From Actinomycetota bacterium (lineage in GTDB: Bacteria; Actinomycetota; Acidimicrobiia; Acidimicrobiales; JAJPHE01): a stretch of DNA of 64,000 bases. The DNA is taken from NCBI GenBank assembly GCA_027315345.1, contig DAHUYE010000085.1, positions 62,001 through 126,000 of the forward strand. Direction: 5' to 3'. The notes under the pieces are model-generated. The model was not told the origin of the DNA. It ran no database searches and worked only from the letters and a program-made list of their open reading frames with translations. The stretch's first letter is position 1. Each line of letters opens with the position of its first letter. The position numbers and the translations under genes were made by a program. Shown here piece by piece: positions 1-7,739 of this stretch.

Positions 1-91
1 CAAAGGAGACCCCTCTGCCGATGAACAGCAGGCGCAGGTCCCGCGAGCGGCGCAGCGGGCCCAGATCGATGGCCAGCCGGGGGCCCGTCAC
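1..91 (-). CDS. MFS transporter, N-terminal fragment (runs off window start)
   Basis: Thirty codons are visible from a GTG at 91 down to the window edge. The peptide has the pattern LGPLRRSRDLRLLFIGRGVS, the usual cytoplasmic N-terminus plus start of helix 1 in actinobacterial major facilitator transporters of the EntS/MFS_3 type. It is divergent from the RNA methyltransferase that begins 28 bases away, so the two share an intergenic region. No other start codon lies in this frame closer to the methyltransferase. Substrate cannot be judged; most of the gene is outside the window, so the family call rests on a short but characteristic stretch. Confidence 0.5.
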   Translation of the reverse strand, partial: MTGPRLAIDLGPLRRSRDLRLLFIGRGVSF

Positions 92-118
92 CGCCGGAGT
101 CTGGCACTGTGGATCCCC

Positions 119-907
119 GTGGCCCGGGAGGTTTTCCTGCGTTCGGCCGATGACCGCTACCAGGTCTTGACCTCGCTGCTCACCAGCCGGACCAAGCGCC
201 GCCGCCGCCGCCAGTTCATCATCCAGGGGGTGCGGCCGGTCACCATGGCCCTGCAGGAGGACTGGCCGTTGGAGGCGGTGATCCACCGCACCGGCGGCCG
301 GGTGTCCAGCTGGGCCGCCGGGGTGCTGGAGCGGGTCGAGGTGGTCATCCGCTACGAGGTGACCGATGCCCTTATGGCCGGCCTCAGCGGTAAGGAAGAA
401 CCGGCCGAGGTGCTGCTGGTGGCGAGGATGCCCGACCGGAGCCTGGGCGGCCTGTCCATCGGGCCCGACAGCGTCGTCTGCGTGGTCGACCGGATCGCCA
501 GCCCGGGCAACCTGGGCAGCATCGTCCGCTCCGCCGACGCCTTCGGGGCGGCCGGGGTGGTCACGGTGGGACACGCCGCCGATCCCTATGACCCCACCTG
601 TGTACGGGCCTCGACCGGCTCCATCTTCTCCGTCCCGGTGGTGGCGGTGGCGGGCATGGAGGAGGTGGTCGGCTGGAGCGGCTCGACCGGTCTCCGCCTG
701 GTCGGCGCCGATGAGTCGGGCCCCGCCCTGGCGCCGGGCGATCTGGCTCCGCCGGTGGCCGTCGTCCTCGGCAGCGAGGGGAGGGGCCTGTCCCGGGCCG
801 CCGTCGAGTCATGCCAGCGGCTGGTGTCCATACCGATGCGCGGTGGGGCCTCCTCCCTGAATGTCGCCTCGGCCGCCACCGTCCTGCTCTACGAGAGCCG
901 CCGCTGA
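119..907 (+). CDS. TrmH/SpoU-family RNA 2'-O-methyltransferase
   Basis: This 262-residue protein has the arrangement of SPOUT-class 2'-O-ribose methyltransferases: a basic N-terminal substrate-binding region (run of Arg near residues 26-31) and a C-terminal trefoil-knot domain. The three SpoU motifs are visible: motif 1 as GNLGSIVRSADAFGAAGV, motif 2 as VLGSEGRGLS, and motif 3 as IPMRGGASSLNVASAA near the C-terminus. Members methylate guanosine or other riboses in 23S rRNA or tRNA with S-adenosylmethionine; the exact site cannot be read from sequence. Start is GTG 119, with no obvious Shine-Dalgarno sequence; a near-consensus -10 (CACTGT) lies 8 bases upstream. The gene stands alone, divergent from the MFS fragment. 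Confidence 0.88.
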   Translation: MAREVFLRSADDRYQVLTSLLTSRTKRRRRRQFIIQGVRPVTMALQEDWPLEAVIHRTGGRVSSWAAGVLERVEVVIRYEVTDALMAGLSGKEEPAEVLLVARMPDRSLGGLSIGPDSVVCVVDRIASPGNLGSIVRSADAFGAAGVVTVGHAADPYDPTCVRASTGSIFSVPVVAVAGMEEVVGWSGSTGLRLVGADESGPALAPGDLAPPVAVVLGSEGRGLSRAAVESCQRLVSIPMRGGASSLNVASAATVLLYESRR

Positions 908-960
908 ACGCCGGCCGCGGTGACGGGGCACGGTCGCTGGGCCTGTGCCAACGTGTCCCC

Positions 961-1866
961 ATGAAAATCGGCTGCGCAGTGGACACGTCCGCCACCATCG
1001 AGGAAGTGGTCGAGCAGGCCCGTACCCTCTCCGAGGCCGGGATCAAGGCCATCGGTTGTTCGCAGATCTTCGGCTACGACGCCATGACCCTGCTGGCCCT
1101 GGTCGGATCCCGGGTTCCCGACGTCGACCTCATGACGGCCGTGGTGCCTACCTATCCCCGCCATCCCATCGTCATGGCCGCCCAGGCCATGACCGTCCAG
1201 GCCGCCACCGGCGGGCGCTTCACCCTCGGCATAGGCCTGTCCCACCAGATCGTCATCGAGAGCATGTTCGGCTACAGCTTCGACCGGCCGGCCCGGCACA
1301 TGCGCGACTACCTCAGTGTGCTGATGCCGCTGCTGAGGGGCGAGAACGTCAACTACCAGGGCGAGACTCTGAAGGCGGCCACCATGGCGCCGCTCGAGAT
1401 CAAGGTGCCCGCCCCCGACGTCCTGGTGGCGGCCCTGGCCCCCCGGATGCTGGAGCTGGCCGGCTCCCTGGCCGACGGGACCGTCACCTGGATGACGGGC
1501 CCGGCCACGATTGCCGACCACATCGTGCCCAGCATCACCGCTGCGGCGGAGAAGGCGGGCCGGCCCGCCCCCCGGGTGGCCGTATGCCTGCCGGTGTGCG
1601 TGACCGCCGATCCTGACGCCGCCCGGGAGAAGGCCAACTCCACCTTCGCCATCTACGGTCAGCTGCCGTCCTACCGCTCCATGCTCGACCGGGAGGGCGC
1701 GGCCGGGCCGGGAGACGTGGCCATCGTCGGTGACGAGGAGTCGGTGGCAGCCCAGATCAGGAGGTTGAGTGAGGGAGGGGCGACGGACTTTGCCGCCTCG
1801 CCTTACGGCTCGGCCGAGGAGGTGGCCACCACCGTCAAGCTGGTGGGGAGCCTGGCTCGGAGCTAG
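961..1866 (+). CDS. LLM-class (F420-dependent) oxidoreductase
   Basis: The ATG at 961 gives 301 residues starting MKIGCAVDTS, the normal first beta strand of the luciferase-like monooxygenase TIM barrel. The open frame continues upstream but that part has no family resemblance. Typical elements are the QAMTVQAATGGRFTLGIG segment and the SHQIVIESMFGYSFDRP region, as in actinobacterial F420-dependent 'TIGR03564-like' oxidoreductases. In this class deazaflavin F420 or FMN is bound in the barrel; the substrate is unknown. The 3' end overlaps the convergent membrane-protein gene by 32 bases. Family assignment is firm, cofactor is by family inference. Confidence 0.85.
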   Translation: MKIGCAVDTSATIEEVVEQARTLSEAGIKAIGCSQIFGYDAMTLLALVGSRVPDVDLMTAVVPTYPRHPIVMAAQAMTVQAATGGRFTLGIGLSHQIVIESMFGYSFDRPARHMRDYLSVLMPLLRGENVNYQGETLKAATMAPLEIKVPAPDVLVAALAPRMLELAGSLADGTVTWMTGPATIADHIVPSITAAAEKAGRPAPRVAVCLPVCVTADPDAAREKANSTFAIYGQLPSYRSMLDREGAAGPGDVAIVGDEESVAAQIRRLSEGGATDFAASPYGSAEEVATTVKLVGSLARS

Positions 1867-2287
1867 AGGGCCGGTCGTCCAGGCCCACCAGATAGGCGAC
1901 CCAGCCGATCCCGGCGGCCAGGGCCAGCTGGGAGATGGTGTCGAAGATGGCGCTGGTGACCGAGGAACCGGCCCCGGGCAGATGGTTGGTCACGTAGGAA
2001 GCGGCGGTGGCGATGTCGAAGGCGGCGCTCAGGGCCCCGACGAAGAAGGCCGCCGCCATGAGCGCCAGGGGCACCCTCAGGGTCCGGCGGCTCCAGTAGG
2101 CGGGCGGCCGCGCCGCCGGGTGGCCCCAGGAGGTGGCCTGCGCCTCACAGACCGGGCAGACCTTGTGGCCGTTGCGGATGATCACCTGGTCCACGGACAG
2201 CACATGGCCGTTGGGGCACACGTCGGTCCCACCCCCCGGGAGGGGGAAGCCGGAACTCTCCAGAGGCCTAGTGAGGTCGTCACTCAT
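1835..2287 (-). CDS. small membrane protein with N-terminal Cys/His zinc-ribbon-like motif
   Basis: A 150-residue protein of unknown function. The N-terminal 50 residues contain C24-P-N-G-H28 and C44-P-V-C47, a CxxxH...CxxC arrangement that could bind zinc. Two hydrophobic segments follow at about residues 72-92 and 115-138, then a short Ser/Pro-rich tail. It lies 21 bases downstream of the HTH-TOBE gene on the same strand, so it is probably the fourth gene of the molybdate/tungstate operon, though no direct functional link is visible. Its stop lies inside the end of the convergent LLM oxidoreductase. I do not recognise a named family. Confidence 0.65.
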   Translation of the reverse strand: MSDDLTRPLESSGFPLPGGGTDVCPNGHVLSVDQVIIRNGHKVCPVCEAQATSWGHPAARPPAYWSRRTLRVPLALMAAAFFVGALSAAFDIATAASYVTNHLPGAGSSVTSAIFDTISQLALAAGIGWVAYLVGLDDRPSSSEPGSPPA

Positions 2288-2308
2288 ACCCGGGAGGATA
2301 AGCGCCCC

Positions 2309-2728
2309 TCAGCGCTCGGCCGGCAGCTCGACCACCACGTTGGTGGCTTTGACCGACGCCACCGCCATCATCCCCGGGGCCAGGCCCAGCTCATCGGCCG
2401 CCTCCCGGGTCATGAGGGACACCACCCGGTGGGGGCCGGCCTGGATCTCGACGTGGGCCGCCACCTTGTCCTTGACGACCTTGGTGATTATCCCTGGGAA
2501 GCGGTTGCGGGCCGACCGGCTCACGATGGGGTCCTGCCCGCTTCCGCCCACCTCGGGCAGATTGGCGGCGGCGAAGCCGGCCAGCTCCTTGCCCTCGAAC
2601 TCCCGCCGTCCTCCCGCCGCCCGCCGGAAGGGCAGGCGGCCGGAGTCGGCCCAGCGTCGGACCGTGTCCGGGCTGACCCCCAACAGTTCGGCCGCCTGTC
2701 CGATCTGGTACCAGGGCACGGGCGCCAT
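2309..2728 (-). CDS. MerR-type HTH plus TOBE (Mop) domain molybdate-responsive protein
   Basis: The protein (139 residues) joins an excisionase/MerR-like helix-turn-helix (residues 5-45, with LLGVSPDTVRRWADSGRLPF) to a single TOBE/Mop domain (about 68-136, beginning ARNRFPGIITKVVKDKVAAH). Mop domains bind molybdate or tungstate oxyanions, so this is plausibly a molybdate-sensing regulator or storage protein of the ModE/Mop kind with an unusual, MerR-like DNA-binding half. One base separates it from the stop of the fused transporter gene, so it is co-transcribed with the uptake system it probably regulates. The ATG start is fixed by this junction. The family is common in actinobacteria, usually annotated only as 'TOBE domain protein'. 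Confidence 0.82.
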   Translation of the reverse strand: MAPVPWYQIGQAAELLGVSPDTVRRWADSGRLPFRRAAGGRREFEGKELAGFAAANLPEVGGSGQDPIVSRSARNRFPGIITKVVKDKVAAHVEIQAGPHRVVSLMTREAADELGLAPGMMAVASVKATNVVVELPAER

Positions 2729-2729
2729 G

Positions 2730-4553
2730 CTAGGAACCCGCCGGCCACACGGTGATGGCGGCGGCGGGGAGGTCGAGGCGGCAGTCGGCCCCGGGCTCGA
2801 ATCCGGTCTCGTCGACGTGACGGGCCCGCAGGCGCAGACCCCCCTCCAATTCCAGGCTCAGGTCGGTCACCGCCCCCAGGTCGATCACATCCAGCACCCG
2901 GGCCGGGTGGGCGCCCCGGTCGCTGATCCGGATCTGTTCCGGGCGCAAGGCCCAGCTGACCGGGGCCCCCGTCGCCAGCCCGCCCGTGTCAGCGGCCAGG
3001 GTCACGGCGCCAGCCCGGATGCGTCCGGGGCCGGAGACCGTGGCCGAGGAGATGTTGTGGATACCGAGCAGCCTGGCCACCTCGGCCGAGGCCGGATGGC
3101 GGTACAGGTCGGAACGGGTCCCGGCCTGGAGAATCCGCCCGGCCCCCACCACCATCACCTCATCGGCCAGCAGGGCCGCCTCCTCCGGGTCGTGGGTGAC
3201 CAGGACGGTGGACAGGCCCGCCTCCCGCTGGAGCCGCCGCAACTCCAGGCGCAGCTCGGAGCGGACCGGGGCATCCAGGGCGGAGAAGGGCTCGTCCAGC
3301 AGCAGCAGCTCGGGCTGGCGACTGAGGGCCTGAGCGAGGCTGACCCGCTGGCGCTGGCCGCCGGACAGCTCCCGGGGGAGACGGCCGGCCAGCTCGGTCA
3401 GGCCCAGGGTCTCCATCCACCAGGCGGCCACGGCCGGATCGGCCCCCACCCCGAAGGTCACCTGCGGCCACACCGGCAGGTGGGGGAACAGCACCAGTCC
3501 CTGCGGTACGTACCCGATGGTCCGCACCTCGGGGGAGAGGGTGTCGATGGCCGTGCCGTCCAGGCTGACCCGGCCCACCCCGGTGCCGAGCAGTCCGGCC
3601 AGGGCCCGCAGGGTCATCGACTTGCCCGACCCGGACGGCCCCAGGATGGCCAGCTGGGGGCGGGTCGCCTGGTGGGTCAGCTGGAGGTTGAAGGTGCCGG
3701 CCCGGACGTCGAGGTCGAAGCCGACCCGGCGGGACTGACCCGGCCGCGGCGCCGAGGGGGCGGGCAGCCGGACTGGGCGCTGCTGGCGTCGGGCGGCGTG
3801 GATCCGAGCCGTCCCGGCCGCCACCAGGACCGCGCCCAGCGCCGCCATCACCGCCAGCACGGTGGGGGCCTGGGTGGTCGGGATGCCGGCCCCGGAGAAC
3901 TGGATGTAGGAGAACACCGGCAGGGAGTACGGGTGGTAGGCCAGCACGACCGTGGCCCCGTACTCCCCGAAGGCCCGCAGCCAGGTCAAGAGAAGGCCGG
4001 CCCGGATGCCGGGGGCGGCCAGAGGGAGGGCCACCCGCCAGAAGCGGGACAGAGGGTGGTGGCCGAGGGTGGCGGCCAGTTCGTCCAGGGCCGGGTCCAG
4101 GGCGGCGAAGGCGGAGCGGGCGGCGATGATCAGGAAGGGGGCGGACACGAAGGTCTGGGCCAGCACGATGGCGGCCACCGTCCCGGTCAAACGCCCTCCG
4201 AACAGCCGGCCGATGGCGGTGTAGGGACCGACCACGTAGACCAGGACGATCCCGCTCATGACCGGGGGGATGGCCAGGGGCAGCTGGACGGCCACCCCGG
4301 CCACCGCCGCCAGCGGACCCCGAGCCCGGGCCAGCCCGAAGGCCAGCGGAACGCCGAGAACGGCGATGATGCCCGTCGACACGGTGGCGCTCTCCACCGA
4401 GGTCCCCAGCGCCGCCCACAGGCCCGGAACCCCGAAGCCCCGCTGGCCCGATCCGGGGATCCGGGCCAGGAAGAGCAGCAGGGGCAGGGCCAGGTAGGCG
4501 GCCAGCAGACCGCCGAGCCAGGGGAGGGGGCTTCCTCCCAGCCCGGCCTTCAC
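2730..4553 (-). CDS. fused molybdate/tungstate ABC permease-ATPase (ModB-ModC/WtpB-WtpC fusion)
   Basis: One 607-residue chain carries both transporter parts. Residues 15-250 form a ModB/WtpB-type permease with about six hydrophobic segments and an EAA-type loop (ELAATLGHHPLSRFWRVALP, about 158-177). Residues 275-500 form the ATPase: Walker A GPSGSGKS (305-312), Q-loop Q351, signature LSGGQ (396-400), Walker B LLLLDEP (416-422) and H454. Residues 520-603 look like a TOBE-type regulatory tail. It should energise oxyanion import with the lipoprotein encoded just upstream. Start is GTG 4553, four bases from the binding-protein stop. Usually the two halves are separate genes; there is no frameshift and both halves look intact. 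Confidence 0.9.
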   Translation of the reverse strand: MKAGLGGSPLPWLGGLLAAYLALPLLLFLARIPGSGQRGFGVPGLWAALGTSVESATVSTGIIAVLGVPLAFGLARARGPLAAVAGVAVQLPLAIPPVMSGIVLVYVVGPYTAIGRLFGGRLTGTVAAIVLAQTFVSAPFLIIAARSAFAALDPALDELAATLGHHPLSRFWRVALPLAAPGIRAGLLLTWLRAFGEYGATVVLAYHPYSLPVFSYIQFSGAGIPTTQAPTVLAVMAALGAVLVAAGTARIHAARRQQRPVRLPAPSAPRPGQSRRVGFDLDVRAGTFNLQLTHQATRPQLAILGPSGSGKSMTLRALAGLLGTGVGRVSLDGTAIDTLSPEVRTIGYVPQGLVLFPHLPVWPQVTFGVGADPAVAAWWMETLGLTELAGRLPRELSGGQRQRVSLAQALSRQPELLLLDEPFSALDAPVRSELRLELRRLQREAGLSTVLVTHDPEEAALLADEVMVVGAGRILQAGTRSDLYRHPASAEVARLLGIHNISSATVSGPGRIRAGAVTLAADTGGLATGAPVSWALRPEQIRISDRGAHPARVLDVIDLGAVTDLSLELEGGLRLRARHVDETGFEPGADCRLDLPAAAITVWPAGS

Positions 4554-4557
4554 CGGG

Positions 4558-5496
4558 TCAGTACAGCACGTCGGCCAGGTCCGCCGGGGCGGTCCCGCTC
4601 ACCTGGATGGGCCGGGCCAGGACCAGTCCGGCCCGGTCCAGCGCGGACGCCCCGGCCGAACCCAGCAGATAGCGGACGAAGGCGGCGGCCGCCGCCGGGT
4701 GGGGGGCGTGGGCCAGCACGGTGATGGTGTAGCGGGCGGCCAGGGTCGAACCGGCCAGGCTGACGGTGGGGATGCCGGCCGTCTTGGCCTCCACCCCGTA
4801 GAAGAAGCCGGCGTCGAGCTGGCCGGCCTGGAGCCGTCCGACCAGGGTGTTCTCGGAATAGACGTTCGACGTGGACATGGCCAACTGGGCCAGGGACGGT
4901 TCGTGCTGGGCGGTAGCGGCCTGGTCCAGAGCCTCCACCGCCAGCCGGCCCTTGGGATCGGTGGCCGGATCGGTGCGCCCCAGCAGGAAGCCGGGCTGGC
5001 CCACCACCTGGTACCAGGGCTGGGTGGCCAGCTCAGCCGCGAATTTGCTCTTCGGGTTGTAGCCGATCACCAGCGGGGACGTGGCGAAGGTGGCGTACCA
5101 GGAGACCCAGCTGCCGTTGGCCGGCCCCTCCAACAGGGCGTCCTTGGCCGCCGAGGCGCTGATGTACACATCGCCCACCTCCACCCTGCCCTTGATCTCG
5201 TTGGCCAGGGACCCCGAGTCCCCGGAGGTACCCGTGAAGGCGTAGCCGGTGGCCGACCCAAAGGACGGCCCCACCTCGTTGTCCATGAGGCTCAGCAGAG
5301 ATCCGGCATAGAGGACGTCCACCGGACCCGACCCCCGGGTGGCGGCGCCGGGGGCGGTGGAGGGGGCCGACGCCGATCGGGCCGTGGCGCTTCCGCAGGC
5401 CCCCGCCGCCAGGCCCAAGGCCAGTAGGCCTGCGGTCCTCAGACGGTATCTGCGAGCCGAAAGGGGCCAACGACCTTGCACACGCCAGCTTCTCAT
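4558..5496 (-). CDS. molybdate/tungstate-binding lipoprotein (WtpA/ModA-like)
   Basis: This is a 312-residue extracellular solute-binding protein. A basic N-terminus and hydrophobic stretch end in the lipobox LAAGAC (C34), so the mature protein should be lipid-anchored. The mature part begins with VDVLYAGSLLSLMDNEVGPSF, the start of the WtpA/ModA-type oxyanion-binding fold, and later has GDVYISASAAKDALL and DAGFFYGVEAKTAGIP. It is the first gene of the operon with the fused permease-ATPase, the HTH-TOBE protein and the small membrane protein. The -10-like TAGGGT box lies 8 bases before the ATG, so the mRNA may be leaderless. Molybdate versus tungstate cannot be separated from sequence; WtpA-like is favoured. 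Confidence 0.85.
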   Translation of the reverse strand: MRSWRVQGRWPLSARRYRLRTAGLLALGLAAGACGSATARSASAPSTAPGAATRGSGPVDVLYAGSLLSLMDNEVGPSFGSATGYAFTGTSGDSGSLANEIKGRVEVGDVYISASAAKDALLEGPANGSWVSWYATFATSPLVIGYNPKSKFAAELATQPWYQVVGQPGFLLGRTDPATDPKGRLAVEALDQAATAQHEPSLAQLAMSTSNVYSENTLVGRLQAGQLDAGFFYGVEAKTAGIPTVSLAGSTLAARYTITVLAHAPHPAAAAAFVRYLLGSAGASALDRAGLVLARPIQVSGTAPADLADVLY

Positions 5497-5504
5497 GGCG
5501 CCGG

Positions 5505-5510
5505 ACCCTA
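5505..5510 (-). promoter_or_regulatory. -10 box TAGGGT, probable leaderless promoter of the Mo/W operon
   Basis: TAGGGT on the minus strand is followed by 8 bases and the ATG at 5496. The spacing would place the transcription start at or next to the start codon. It faces the aldehyde dehydrogenase -10 box 25 bases away, so the two divergent promoters share their upstream DNA. Confidence 0.5.
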
Positions 5511-5535
5511 CTCGTCACGGCTCCGGCGTCCTCGT

Positions 5536-5541
5536 TAGGCT
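5536..5541 (+). promoter_or_regulatory. -10 box TAGGCT with downstream ribosome site, aldehyde dehydrogenase
   Basis: TAGGCT lies 27 bases before the ATG at 5569, which would leave a short leader of about 20 bases. That leader contains the purine-rich GAAGGGA at 5557-5563, a plausible Shine-Dalgarno site. This supports ATG 5569 rather than the in-frame GTG at 5545. Confidence 0.45.
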
Positions 5542-5568
5542 GGCGTGGTCGCCAGAGAAGGGAAGCCC

Positions 5569-6975
5569 ATGGCTGAGATTTCGATGACCATCGACGGGAC
5601 GTCGGTCCCCACCGCTGACACGTTCGGGGTGGTCAACCCCGCCACCGGAGAGGTCCACGCCCAGGCCCCGGACTGCAGCAAGGAGCAACTCGACGCCGCC
5701 TTCGAGTCCTCCCAGAAGGCCTACCGGGACTGGAAGTCCGACGAGGGCCTGCGCCGGGAGCTGTTGCACAAGGCGGGCGACGCCCTGTTCGCCGCCGCCG
5801 GGGAGCTCGGCCCGATTCTCATGGCCGAACAGGGCAAGCCCCTCAACGAGGCCGCCACCGAGGCCTTCGGGGCCGGCATCTGGTTCAAGTACTACGCCGA
5901 CCTGGAGTTGCCCCGGGAGGTGATCCAGGACGACGCCAACGCCTTCGCCGAGGTCATCCGTCGGCCCCTGGGCGTGGTAGCGGCCATCACCCCCTGGAAC
6001 TTCCCCCTGGTCCTGGCCTCCTGGAAGATCGCCCCGGCCCTCCTGGCCGGTAACACCATGGTCCTCAAGCCCAGCCCCTATACCCCGCTCGCCACCCTAA
6101 AGATGGGCGAGATCCTCTCCGCCATCTTCCCCCCAGGTGTGCTCAACGTGGTCAGTGGCGGGGATGAGCTGGGCAAGTGGATGACCTCGCATCCGGTGCC
6201 CCGCAAGATCAGCTTCACCGGCTCGGTGGCCACCGGAAAGCACGTGGCCGCCGCCGCCGCTCCCGACCTCAAGCGGGTGACCCTGGAATTGGGCGGCAAC
6301 GACCCGGCCATCATCCTCGACGACGTCGATCCGGCCGCCATCGCCGACAAGTTGTTCTGGGGCGCCTTCCAGAACAACGGCCAGGTCTGCTCGGCCGTCA
6401 AGCGGGTGTACGTGCCCGAGAGCCTCTATGACGACGTGGTCGAGGCCCTGGCGGACAAGGCCCGCAACGTCAAGGTGGGGGAAGGCACCACCGAGGGTGT
6501 ACAGCTCGGGCCCATCAACAACAAGCCCCAGTTCGAGCGGGTCAGCGAGCTGGTGGCCGACGCCATCAAGGGCGGGGCCAAGGCCGTCACGGGCGGTAAG
6601 GCCATGGAGGGCAACGGCTACTTCTATGAGCCGACCATCCTGGCCGACGTCTCCGATGGAACCCGGATCGTGGACGAGGAGCAGTTCGGCCCGGCCCTAC
6701 CCATCATCTCCTACCGGAACCTGGATGACGCCGTGGAGCGGGCCAACGCCACCCACTTCGGTTTGTCCGGATCGGTGTGGAGCGCGGATGTGGAGCGGGG
6801 CGCCGAGGTGGCCGCCCGCCTGGAGTGCGGCACGGCCTGGGTCAACTCCCATCTCCAGCTGGCTCCCCATCAGCCCTTCGGCGGCGCCAAGTGGAGCGGC
6901 ATCGGGGTGGAGAACGGCCCGTGGGGCCTCTACGGCTTCACCGAGCTCCAGGTTCTCTTCCGGGCCAAGGGCTGA
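5569..6975 (+). CDS. aldehyde dehydrogenase family protein (NAD(P)+-dependent)
   Basis: The 468-residue product is a full-length ALDH-superfamily enzyme oxidising an aldehyde to the acid. The conserved residues are present: N144 in TPWNFP, K167 in LKPSPYTP, the base E240 in LELGG, catalytic C274 in NGQVCSAVKR, and the C-terminal EEQFGPALPI. ATG 5569 is preferred because it has a good ribosome site and the upstream codons are not conserved-looking. The esterase follows after 8 bases, so the two are probably co-transcribed. Sequence type resembles the 'aldehyde dehydrogenase family protein' group with broad specificity; the natural substrate is not deducible. Confidence 0.93.
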   Translation: MAEISMTIDGTSVPTADTFGVVNPATGEVHAQAPDCSKEQLDAAFESSQKAYRDWKSDEGLRRELLHKAGDALFAAAGELGPILMAEQGKPLNEAATEAFGAGIWFKYYADLELPREVIQDDANAFAEVIRRPLGVVAAITPWNFPLVLASWKIAPALLAGNTMVLKPSPYTPLATLKMGEILSAIFPPGVLNVVSGGDELGKWMTSHPVPRKISFTGSVATGKHVAAAAAPDLKRVTLELGGNDPAIILDDVDPAAIADKLFWGAFQNNGQVCSAVKRVYVPESLYDDVVEALADKARNVKVGEGTTEGVQLGPINNKPQFERVSELVADAIKGGAKAVTGGKAMEGNGYFYEPTILADVSDGTRIVDEEQFGPALPIISYRNLDDAVERANATHFGLSGSVWSADVERGAEVAARLECGTAWVNSHLQLAPHQPFGGAKWSGIGVENGPWGLYGFTELQVLFRAKG

Positions 6976-6983
6976 GCGCGGCC

Positions 6984-7739
6984 ATGGCTGAACCGAAGGT
7001 TCTCCCCGGGGCCGAAGCGTGGTCGGCTCCGGGCGGGCCCCATGGCGCCCTGGTCGTCCACGGCTTCACCGGCTGTCCCCAGTCGATGCGGGGCCTGGCC
7101 GAGGCCTTCGCGGCCGCCGGCTTCGCGGTGGAACTGCCCCGCCTGCCCGGCCACGGCACCACCGTGGAGGACATGGCCACCACCGGCTGGCCCGACTGGT
7201 CTGCCACCGTGGAGGAGGCCTACACCGACCTGGCCTCCCGCTGCGAGAAGGTGGTGGTGGCCGGCCTGTCCATGGGCGGCACCCTGTCGGTGTGGCTGGC
7301 CACCCGCCATCCGGAACTGGCCGGGGTCATCGCCATCAACGCCGCCCTGGGCATGGCCGACGACGCCATGCGCAAAGGCCTGGAGGAGCTGTTGGCCCAG
7401 GGCGTGGAGACCATCGACGGGGTCGGCAACGACGTGGCCGATCCGGAGGTCACCGAACTGGCCTACACCCAGGTTCCCGTCCGGCCCCTGCTGTCCTTCG
7501 GAGAGGCCATGGCCGAGTTGGATCCCTCCGAGGTCCACTGCCCGGTCCTGATCATGAACAGCCCCCAGGACCACGTCGTCCCGCCGGCGGCGGCCGACAC
7601 CCTGGCCGAATCCGTGTCGGGCCCGGTGGAGCGTCTCACCCTGGAGAAGAGCTACCACGTGGCCACCCTTGACTATGACAGGGGCCTCATCGAGTCGGCG
7701 GCGGTGGAGTTCGCCCGGAAGGTGTGCGCCGGGGGCTGA
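6984..7739 (+). CDS. alpha/beta hydrolase, Est30/monoacylglycerol-lipase-like carboxylesterase
   Basis: The ATG at 6984 gives 251 residues of alpha/beta-hydrolase fold. The triad is visible: nucleophile S96 in GLSMGG, D196 in SPQDHVVPP and H225 in SYHVATLD. The oxyanion region is VHGFTGCPQSMRGLAE, typical of Geobacillus Est30-type carboxylesterases and monoglyceride lipases. No signal peptide, so it acts in the cytosol, likely on short acyl esters. It follows the aldehyde dehydrogenase by 8 bases. Its last 53 bases overlap the convergent glucokinase gene. An upstream open frame exists but the ATG and family length favour this start. Confidence 0.88.
   Translation: MAEPKVLPGAEAWSAPGGPHGALVVHGFTGCPQSMRGLAEAFAAAGFAVELPRLPGHGTTVEDMATTGWPDWSATVEEAYTDLASRCEKVVVAGLSMGGTLSVWLATRHPELAGVIAINAALGMADDAMRKGLEELLAQGVETIDGVGNDVADPEVTELAYTQVPVRPLLSFGEAMAELDPSEVHCPVLIMNSPQDHVVPPAAADTLAESVSGPVERLTLEKSYHVATLDYDRGLIESAAVEFARKVCAGG

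Noticed and set aside
2133-4724. 863-codon open frame on the plus strand
   Set aside because: It is antisense to the fused Mo/W transporter. Its product is Gly/Pro/Gln-rich with no domain, as expected from the codon bias of a GC-rich gene.
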